Below are positions 18,201 through 26,100 of a stretch of DNA of 64,000 nucleotides, one piece after another. This DNA comes from Flavisolibacter amylovorans. GTDB taxonomy: Bacteria > Bacteroidota > Bacteroidia > Chitinophagales > Chitinophagaceae. The notes below the pieces were generated by a model. That model made no database searches and had not been told where the DNA came from. It was given only the letters and a program-made list of their open reading frames with translations. How positions within the stretch are numbered: the stretch's first letter is position 1; each line of letters starts with the position of its first letter. Location: positions 744,001 through 808,000 of the forward strand of contig NZ_BAABGY010000007.1 in the NCBI RefSeq assembly GCF_039541815.1. Direction: 5' to 3'. The position numbers and the translations under genes were made by a program.

Positions 18201-19873
18201 GTGGGCGCGTTCAGGTCGCCGACCAGGTTATTGTAGATCGTGGGCGCGCCGGACGAGGCGCTGATGCCGTATACGACGGTGCCCGTACCGGTGCTGTTGC
18301 TCGTGAGGCCGTAGATCTTGTTCTTGTAGATGGCGCCCGCGGTAAAGCCGGATCCGCTCAGGATGCCGTACACGGTGCCGCCCGAAAGGGTGTGGATCAC
18401 GTTGTCGTACACATTGCGGGTGCCGGCGGTAGTGAGGTTGAAGCCGTACACGGTACCGGTACCGCCGCCGACGTTGCTGATCGTGTTGTTGAAGTAGTTC
18501 TGGGTGTTCGCCGTAGCCGTGGTGGAGTTGGCGCCGTAGAAGATCGACGTGCCGGCCAGCGTGATGTTCGAGAAGTTGTTGTCGGCAAACTCCTCTACGC
18601 CGGTGGGCGAGCCGTTGTTGTAGTAGCCGTACAGGGTACCCGAAGTGCCGCTGCGGTTGAAGTTGCCGGAAACCTGGTTGTTCCGGACCGACATCGTAGC
18701 TGCCGACGAGTTGTTGTTGTAGATGAAGTAGGTGGTGCCCGTCGTTTGCAGGGTAGTTCCCACGATCGTGTTGTTGTTGATCGTGAGGGCAGTGGTCGTA
18801 TTGCCGTTGTACAGGTGGGCATAGGAACCGGTGGAAGCCACCGAGGCGGTAAGGGATACCGTGTTGTCGTTCATGCTGCCGGCGCCGCCATAGGCACTGT
18901 TATAAATGCCGTAAGTGGCCGAGGTGGACGCGGAGCTCACCGTCACGGTGTTGTTGTTGGCCGTAAACGAAGCGCCGGTGCCCGTGGAGAAGTAGATGCC
19001 ATAGCCGGTGCTCGTGAAGCCCGAGCCGCCGTTGGCCGTGTTGTCGACGACGTTGTGATCGGCACTGACGTTGTTCACGTAGATCGCATACACGCCGTAG
19101 CTCGCGCTCGCGGCGTTGCCGGCGTAGTTCGTGATGTTGTTGCCTGCGCCTGCCGAGCCGACCACGATGTTCTGATCGTAGAAATCGTTGGGAGCGGTGG
19201 TATGGTTGAAGCCGCGCAGGTAAACGCCGGTGAACACGTTCGAGATCCGGTTGCCGCGGATCGTGATGTTCTCGTGGCGTCCGCCCGTAGACGTGACCGT
19301 GACGCCGCCCACCGCCGAAACGGAGCCGCCGCGCACGTGGTTGTGTACGAGGATGCCGATCACGTAGGCACTGGTGCCCTTGGTCAGCGTGATCGTGGCG
19401 TTCTGGATCACCACGTTCTTGGCGCCATCGGTGGCGCTGGCCTTCCGGACCAGGTAGCCGTACTCGATGCCCTGGTTGTTCGTGGCCACGTCGATGCCGT
19501 CGAAGGTCACGAAGTCGGAGCCTTCGATGATGATGACCGCATCACCGGCCGCGCTGAGCGAGGTGGTGGCGAGCAGGCCGGCACCCGTGCGGGTGATGAG
19601 GGGGTTGGCGCCGCCGCCCGCCGCCTTGCGGAAGACGATCGGGTTGGCCGAGGTGCCCGTAGCCGTGAGCATGATGGAGTCGGCGGAGGATTCGGTGTAG
19701 CCGGCTGCCAGCTCAAAGGTGACACCGCCACCGCCTACACCCTGGGTGTTCAGGTCGGTCACGGCCGTTGCCAGGTTGGGGTAGTCGCCGGGAATCGTCT
19801 TGGTTCCGGATAGCTGGGCCTGGCTGCAGAGACCCATGAAGAGCGCTCCCAGGAGGAGTAGATGTCTTCTCAT
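12296..19873 (-). CDS. Giant multidomain T9SS surface protein (beta-helix, Ig/PKD-like, lamin-tail modules)
   Basis: 2525 residues. Signal peptide cut after Ala19, then Gln20. Residues ~25-740 are a right-handed beta-helix paralogous to the 836-aa neighbour, closed by DIGADEF near 744. Next come Ig/PKD-like domains with recurring VCAGSS- and TYTVT-type strands, a beta-sandwich around 965-1165, and a lamin-tail-like domain near 1640-1775 (RITEIMLNRGG, VVEISNVSNSPADVSG). Three Ig-like repeats follow (~1880-2130; WKKDDVLIPGATSATY is typical), then a region starting NSWTGAVSSNWNNAGNW and a C-terminal T9SS type A sorting domain (last ~75 residues). It is most simply an adhesin or matrix protein at the cell surface; no enzyme motif was found. 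The gene stands alone between terminators. Confidence 0.8.
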   Translation of the reverse strand: MRRHLLLLGALFMGLCSQAQLSGTKTIPGDYPNLATAVTDLNTQGVGGGGVTFELAAGYTESSADSIMLTATGTSANPIVFRKAAGGGANPLITRTGAGLLATTSLSAAGDAVIIIEGSDFVTFDGIDVATNNQGIEYGYLVRKASATDGAKNVVIQNATITLTKGTSAYVIGILVHNHVRGGSVSAVGGVTVTSTGGRHENITIRGNRISNVFTGVYLRGFNHTTAPNDFYDQNIVVGSAGAGNNITNYAGNAASASYGVYAIYVNNVSADHNVVDNTANGGSGFTSTGYGIYFSTGTGASFTANNNTVTVSSASTSATYGIYNSAYGGAGSMNDNTVSLTASVASTGSYAHLYNGNTTTALTINNNTIVGTTLQTTGTTYFIYNNNSSAATMSVRNNQVSGNFNRSGTSGTLYGYYNNGSPTGVEEFADNNFSNITLAGTSIFYGANSTTATANTQNYFNNTISNVGGGTGTVYGFNLTTAGTRNVYDNVIHTLSGGTVYGILSGSGFTAGAIYKNKIYGLTSNSTGTGTVVYGISASSGAPTIYNNLVGDLNAPTAAGTDAIRGISITSTSTTSTSRVYYNTVYLNATSSGTNFGTSALYASTSTTATSGTLDLRNNILVNTSTPAGTGVTAAFRRSSTTLSNFGSTSNNNLFYAGAPSANRVIFYDGTNADQTIATYQARVAPAETASISEMPTFVSTTGADATYLHISTSAPTRIEGGGQPIAGFTDDFDGDTRDANTPDIGADEFAGTQPSGCSGTPTAGTITGPATVCVGSGRTLQLSGQSTDVGITYEWQFSDVQGGPYTPIAGATGSSLATGNLTATRYYIAVVRCTNSGQQVETPEFTLTATALPVVTVSPAAPSVCAGSSVSLTASGADTYAWTPATNLTPTTGATVTATPTITRTYTVTGTETATGCVGTATVTVAVNPALALTATATPATICSGASSQLLASVGNSVRTYSVASIPSAPVAATGTPTVLANNGTAVVAVTAGDLEDGRWENIALPFTFNFYGTDYSSINISTNGYATFGTVTTSTGFAPVLPSTSTPNNAVHFLSADLDFRSPATGRLEYFTEGTAPNRKFVINMVNAAFYDVTTGNNPGTASVQAIFYEGSNDIEVHTIALSNTSVIKTQGIESATGTFATVVPGRNAAATWNGVPDAVRFSLGTLNYSWTPATFLSSTTIANPVASNVTATTTYTVTATEALTGCSATATVTLTAGDPLTVNSTASSTSICFGSSATLNAAPVGGGQPYTYSWSNGTNVVGTTQSVSVSPSANTTYTVTVTDACGNTATSTQTVTVNNPTVTGTTPATRCGQGTVTLQATSGAGTTLSWYAAATGGQPIGTGSSFTTPAISSTTTFYVGASQPGDNVNAGRLAPAGGTGTNLTTYGQDFTVTKTITLNSVDVVSITGTSITISLYSAGGATQLQTTGARTVPTNTTSVITLGWTIAPGTYRLVANGMTGNFIRENSGVTYPIALSTAGQINGFVSAITGAVTTTASYYFMYNWNIQVPCEGQRTAVLATVTTPPSISVTASSSTICRGQETTLSVTSPNAGYTYTWMPGNLTGASITVTPQSASNKYYVTAVDNSGGANNSCATSDSITITVNPAVQASATSASATVCAGGSTQLTGVALVQPPVRITEIMLNRGGTGSTNPYPAYLPTATPDVVEISNVSNSPADVSGLTFQVWTTTVVNRTYTFPAGTIIPAQGIALVHVGAGTNDPANLFFNTGGANDNLLSTTAAGFVLRTSNGIVDAVATNSYVFTAASGVTTNDWSGNIPSTSGLAGPIRSAATDNNVAADWTLSSASNLQTLGALNTAFQPIALPTLTYQWIPAAGLSDANIANPVATPTVTTDYILIATNTTTGCQGRDTVTVTVTPNTLLTTVPQAQTVCAGANATFTAAATGAALTYVWKKDDVLIPGATSATYTVNAAAAADAGTYEVIVTGTCGMDSVSATLTVNAITAITTQPVPRAACANGSATFGVTAVGANLSYQWLLNGNPITGATGATYTVTNASTANVGNYSVQVNGACGNVTSAEVAFILTANTIITQQPASQALCPGAAATFTVVATGSNLTYQWKKDGTDIAGANAATYSIASVSATDAGSYTVVVSGACGDLVSNPAVLSLNAANSWTGAVSSNWNNAGNWCGGIPTNTTNVTIPAGSANMPIVNTTVAVGNLTIASGASLIVDNGGTLELYGNLVNNGSFNASSGTIAFRGATAQTSPGIAANRIIMNGAGGVTITGNGINVFDLTLTQGNITVNNQDVRIENVVTGGSVNSHIVLLGTSRVLLTNVGNVARTAPIGIDATSYNPVTIANGFGRDFIITLAAGINPAAAWPANAVNRTWTITPSAANANPATVTFGFADTDGGSAFNGSANMEVGSHNGTAWTIVTPAGGVAPAGTAAARTVTTTTTTFGAMAVGNVGSLLLITSTPRLDADVTLVQLLPNVVVNNTVLRVSVRRTLQTQWVLTDAQGRVVRSFKQSLTAGTNDLRLSLGDLSAGTYFLQGSTGKGNIGTLRLVKQ

Positions 19874-20074
19874 AAGTGGTTAATATAGTTTGTTAAAACG
19901 GTGCACAAATTAGGATTTTTTTAAACACGGCCCCGGCCGCCCGTCGAAAAACTTCGCCGTAAAAAGATTGGAATTCAAGGAAATAGGATGTCCCGGGGTG
20001 CATCTGCCCAGTGCCCGGCTTTGAATACGGGGCACGCCCCTCCCCCGTTGCCTGCCGGGCCCGGGCCCGAACAG

Positions 20075-20107
20075 AAAAAAGCGCCCCGGAGCCGGGGCGC
20101 TTTTTTT
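20075..20107. terminator. Bidirectional terminator below the 2724-aa surface protein gene
   Basis: A perfect 9-bp G/C stem (GCGCCCCGG / CCGGGGCGC, 20081-20100) is flanked by six A on one side and seven T on the other. It lies 23 nt downstream of the stop on the minus strand. Confidence 0.9.
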
Positions 20108-20129
20108 ATGAGGCTGAAACCAGCATAGA

Positions 20130-23100
20130 TCAGAGCTTGATGACCTGCTTCCGGGTGCTCAGGCCGCTGCGCATGTCGGTGACCTGCAGCACATAGTTGC
20201 CCGGGGTAAGCCCGGAGAGGCTTACCGTGCAGGTGGTGCCGGAGAAGGTCTGTGGGCGGCCTACCGGGCTGCCATAGGCGTTGATCACCTGCAGGCTGTA
20301 GGTGGCTTCCTTGGCCGGGGCATGGTGTACCTGCACCGTCACCACGTCGCGCGCGGGGTTGGGAGCCGCGGACACCGTGGCTGCGAACGTAGCTGTTCGG
20401 GCCGCATCGGGGCCGCCCTCGCCGGTGCCACCGCCGTTTTGTGCCACGCAGTTGCCCACCTGGTAGGTGAAGGTGATGGGGGCGCCCACGCACTTGTTGG
20501 CCACGGGTCGTACCGTTATGGTCGTAGATACGGTGCCCGCCGTAGCGTTCACCGTAGTGTAGGCCGGTACCACGTTGGTGCCGCGGCGCTGCAGGAGGCC
20601 GGTGGCCATGGAAGAACTGGACCAGTTGTAGGTAGCTTCCGTACCCATGTTGCCCGTGAGGGTCACCGGGGCGGTAACGATGCCGCGGCAGTATACCTGG
20701 GTGCCCGGGTTGGTAACCGTAGGCGTCGGGTTGACGGTGATGCGGAAGCGTACCGGCTTGCCGGAGCAGGTGGTGGTGCCGTTGCCCTGGGGCGTCACGT
20801 TGATGAAGGCGTATACCGGCGCAGCCGTATTGTTCACCGCCACAAACGAGGGCAGGCTGCCGGACCCCGACGCGGCCAGGCCGATAGACGGGTTGTCGTT
20901 GGTCCAGGTATAACCCACGGCGCCGGTAAAGAGCTGCGCCGGTGCCGTGGCGCCGTTGCAGTATACCGGATTCGACGGGGCATCCATCGTAGCGGGCGGA
21001 AGGATCGTGAGCTGGGTGGTGGCGGTGTTCGCACAAACAGCCCCGCCGATCGTATAGGTTACCGTATAGGTGCCGGCCGTGGAAAGCGCCAGGTTCACCT
21101 CACCCGTAGCGGAATTGATGACGAGGCCAGCGGGAGCAGCATAAGTGCCGCCGGGCGTACCCTGCTGTGTCGGGTAGGCTGCTCCCCTCGGGCAATAGGG
21201 CGCACCGTCGTAGCTGATGGTACCTGCGGCCGGATGCACCGTGATCGTAAAGGTCATCGGCGTGCCGCTGCAGCCGTCGGCCCGCGGCGTCACCGTGATG
21301 GTGGCCACCTGCGATGTACCGTTGTTGCGGGGCATGAATGCCGGGATATCACCGGTGCCGATGGCGCCGAGTCCGATCGCGGGGTTGTTGTTGGTCCAGC
21401 TGTACACCGTTCCGGGCACTGCGCCGGCGAAGGTGATCGGGTCGGTAGCCGAACCGGCACAGAGGGCCTGGTCAGGTACCATGTTCACCGTGGGCAGCGG
21501 GCGCACGCGGATGCGGAAGACCATCGGCTTAAGGGTACAGCCCGTTCCGCCTTCCGGCGTTACCGAGATCACCGCTACGAGGTCGCTCGTGCCGCCGTTC
21601 GTTGCCGTAAAGGAGCCAATGTTCCCGGTGCCCGATGCGGCCAGGCCGATGGCAGGCTCCGAATTGGTCCAGTTGTAGGTAACGCCTGCAGCGCCGCTGA
21701 AGACGATGGGCTGCGTGGCCGAGCCGGCGCAGGCAACCATGTTCGGTACGGGGTTTACCAGCACGCCGGGGTTGATGCTGACCTGCGTGGTGGCCATCGA
21801 GGCGCAGGCGGTGCCGCCGGCGAAGGTGTAGGTCACGGTGTAGGTACCCGGAGTCGAGTTCACGAGGTCGATCGCGCCTGTGCTGGCGTCGATAACGAGG
21901 CCGGCAGGTACGGCGCTGTAGGTGCCGGTGGCCGTGCCCGTGCGGGTCACTTCGGCGGTGCCGCTGCCCCCGCAGAAGGGCGAGCCCTCGTAGGTGATGG
22001 TAGCCGCTGCCGACGGATCGATCGCGATGGCCGCAGAAGCGTCGCTGTACACAGCGGGGTTGCTGTTTAGCACGCGCACCTTATAGCCGCTGCCGGGGGC
22101 CTGACCGGCCGGGATGGTAGCGGTGATGGGCGACGCGTTGTAGGCGGACGAGATGATGTTGTCGGTCGTGTTGTTCGGGAAGTTGCCGGACGCATCGGAA
22201 AGCTGCACGTAGAAGGAGCCGCTGTAGGTGCCGGTGCTCGCGAAGGCGACGGTGAAGTCGCGGCTCGAGGAGGCGCCGTTGCAGAAGCTCAGGTTCGATA
22301 CCGTGCCGAGCGTAATAGTGCGCGGCAGGATGGTGAAGGTCTCCGTGTTCGACGATGCCAGTGCGCCGGTGCTGCTGACGCCTACCAGGGCCGTGCCGGC
22401 GTTGGCCAGCAGCGAGGCACCTACGGTGGCCGTCAGCTGTGTGCCGCTCACGAAGCTCGTGCTGATGCCCGTGGTGGAGCCGTTCCAGGTAACGGTGGAG
22501 CCGTTCACGAAGCCGGTGCCGTTTACAGTGAGGGTAAGGCCGCTCGTGCCTTCCACGGCCGACGTCGGCGAGAGGGAGGTCACGGTCGGCGTGGCCGGTG
22601 TGCCTACAAGCTTGATGTCGTCGACGCGGAACGAGCCGGTGTTGTTCTTGGAGAAGCGGATGCGCAGGTTGGATGTAGCGGGGATCGTGCCGCTTGCTGT
22701 AACGAGGTTCCAGCTGGTGTTGTTGGCCGGGGTGAAGGAGAGCGCAGTATAGTTCGTGCCGTCCGTGCTCACTTCTACCGTCAGGTTTTGCGCCGTGCTC
22801 GTACGCAGCAGGCCGAAGCTCAGTTGCAGGTTGCTCCAGTTCGATGTATTGATATTGCTGATCTCGAAGATCTTGCTGTTGCCGCCGCTCGTGCCGAAGA
22901 ACACGTTACGGCTGCCACTGGCGCCGGTGTAGCCGCTCGAGCTGGACGTAGTGCGCACATCGGTGCTCGTCGACACGCCGCTGAATGCAAGAACGCCTTG
23001 GTTCTGCCAGCCGGTGTACGTACCCACCGCGATGTCGCCCGATCCGGCGGTACCCACGTTTTCGGAGAAGAGAGTGCCCGGTGCCGGGAACACCTGCAGG

Positions 23101-26100
23101 ATCACCGTATTCGTGGTCACGTTGCCGCAAGGGGCGGCAGCGCTGTACACGGCGCGGAACTGGTAGCCGCTCATGGCTGTCGTGGCGCCGCTCACCGTGA
23201 AGGTGTTCGTAGTGGCGCCGCTGTAGTTGCCGCCGTTGGCGATGTCGGTAAAGCCCGCGCCGCTGTTGACCTGCCACTGCACCGCCGTGCTGTTGGTGGC
23301 GGCCGCCGTGAAGGTGGCATTGCTGCCGGTGAAGATGCTGCTGCCTGAAGGCTGCGTCGTTATGGCGGGAGCCGCGGCGATGGTCACCGTTACCGAAGAA
23401 GCGGTGGACCAGCAACCGGTAACATTGTCGTAGGCGCGTACATAGTAGGTACCCGAAGCGTTCACCGGGTACGCACTGGTTGCTGCCGATGCCGTGGACA
23501 TACCGGTAGCGCTGGTGCCCTGCCAGAAGTAATTGACGGAGCCGCCCGGGTCGGTCATCGCTTCGAGCGTGGTGGAGCCACAGGCGGGGTTGGCGGCGGC
23601 CACGGGCGCCGCGGGGGCAGCCGTCGTGTTCACCGTCATCGTGATCGTGTTGGAGGTGGCCGTCGCCGTTGTGACGCAGGAAAGCCCGGAGGTCATTTCC
23701 ACAGATACGGCATCGCCCTGCGCGAGCGCGGCATCGGTGTAGGTGCTGCTGTTGGTACCCACGGGGTTGCCGTTCTTATACCACTGGTAGGTCGGCGTGC
23801 CGCCGTTGACGGGGGTCGCCGTAAAGGTTACGGAAGTGCCGGTGCAGATCGTGCTGCCCGGGGCGGCCGTGATGGATACGGAGGGCGTCGCGGCCGCCGT
23901 GATCGTGAGGTCGCTGCCGTTGTCGTCGCCGTAGAATTCGGGGTTGTCGTTGATCACCCGCACGCGGTAGCCCGTGCCGGCGGCATAGCCGGCGGGGACG
24001 GTAGCGCTGATGGGCGATGCCGCTCCCGTGCCGATGATATTGCTCGAGAGGCTGTTGGTGAAGTTGCCGGAGGCATCGGACAGCTGCACATAGAAGGTGC
24101 CGCTGAAGCCCCCGCTCGCGGTGAAGTGTACATCGAAGGAGTTATTGCCGGCGTTGCAGAGCGACGTCGGGACACCGGAGTCGATCACCAGCGTGTTGCC
24201 GGCGCTCGTCATAACCGAAGTAGCCGGGCCAGCCGCGGTAAGCGTGCCGCTGCTGTTACGGGCGATCACCTGGAAGTTGTAGCTCGTGGCGCTGCTCAGC
24301 GAAGCGGCGCGCAGCTTGCCGGATACGCCGGTCTGGCTGCCCCATTCGCCGGCGCCGGTGCCGGTGGCCTGCCATACGGCCGACGTACCGAGCGTGCCGT
24401 TGGCCTGCACGTACTTATTGGTAGTGGTCTCGAAGATCGCGAACTGCGTACCCGCGGGGTTGCCGGCGGCATCGATCGTAAGCTCGATCGAGGAAGGCGT
24501 AATGGTGCCGGCCGTCGGCGCACCCGGCGTAGCGGCGGGTGACACGAAGGTGGCGTCATTGCCGTTGGTAGTTCCTGCGCTGCTCGTAGCGGTAGCGCGG
24601 TAGTGATAGGTTACGTTGGGGTCGAGGCCGGAGACGGTCACCGATACAGGCTGGCTGCTATTGCCCGTGAGGGGGTTCTGCAGGGCGGCCGCGGAGTTGC
24701 CGTAGGTATTGTCGAGACCCCATTCGAAGGAGGCGTTCGTGCTCACGTTGTTCGGGTTCACGAGGCCCAGCAGGGTCGTTACGTTGCTGCCGTCGGTCTG
24801 GTTGGCGGCGCCGGTCACTACCGTCGGCGGTGCATCGGTTACCGTGAACGTAGCCGTGTTGGAAGCGTTCAGCGCGCCGTTGACGGTCACGCCTACAGTA
24901 TAGGTGCCAGGCGTCGTCAGCAGGCTGGCCGGAAGTGTGGCGGTCAGTTGCGTAGCAGAAACAAAGGTCGTTGTGATACCCGCGGACGAACCGTTCCAGG
25001 TCACGGCCGAAGCACCGGTCACGAAGTTGGTACCGTTCACCGTCAGGCTCACGCTGCTCGTGCCGGCGGTGGCCGACGTGGGCGTGATGTTGGTCAGCGT
25101 CGGGTCGGGACGATAGCCTTGCAGCTTCACGTCGTCGAGGCGGAACTGGCCGTTGTTGTTCTTGGAGAAGCGGATGCGCAGGTTGGCCGTAGCCGGGATC
25201 GTACCCGAAGCAGTAATGGCATACCAGGTGCCGGCAGCGGCAGGCTGTGTGATCGTCAGCGCCGTCCAGTTGGTGCCGTCCTCGCTCACTTCAACTACGA
25301 AGGGGGTCCCGGACTGGTCCATACGAAGTCCGAAGGAAAGCGTCAGATTGGTATAGTTCAGCGTGTTGATGCCGCTGATGGTAAAGTTGCGGTTGAGGCT
25401 CGTGGCTATTCCGAAGAAGACGTTGCCGCCACCGGTGGCGCCGCTGTACCCGCTGGAATTGTTGGAATTGCGCACGTCGGTGACGCCGTCGGAAGTAGTG
25501 AATGTCAGCACGCCCTTGTTCTGGAACGTGGCCGGCGCAGTGCCGTTTGCATATGTATTTACATTGGTATTGGAGCCAGGCGTGCCCATGCTCTCCGAGA
25601 AGATCGTGGCCAATGCCGGCAGCACGGTAAGCGTGGCGGCGTTGGAGGCCGTCACGCCGCAGGGAGCGTTGCCCGTATACTGCGCGCGGAACTGGTACCC
25701 GCTCATGGCGGCCGTGATGTTGTTTACGATCAGCGTATTGCTGGTGGCGCCGCTATAGGTGCTGCCGTTGGAAATGTCAGCGAAGCCCGAGCCGCTGTTC
25801 ACCTGCCACTGCACGCCGGTAGTACCGGTGGCCGTAGCGGAGAAGGTGGTTCCGTTGCCCGCATACACCGTGGCATTGCCCGGATGCGCGGTCACAGAGG
25901 GTGCCGCAACGATCGTCACCAGCACCGAAGACGCGTCCGACCAGCAGCCGGTGCTGCTGTTGTAGGCGCGTACGTAATAGGTGCCGGTAGCGTTCACTGT
26001 GTACGGAGCCGTGGCCGGCGCCATCATGTCGGTGCCGTTGGCCACCGTGCCCTGCCAGTAGTTCTGAACGTCCATGGCGGGATCGGTCATCGCGTCGAGC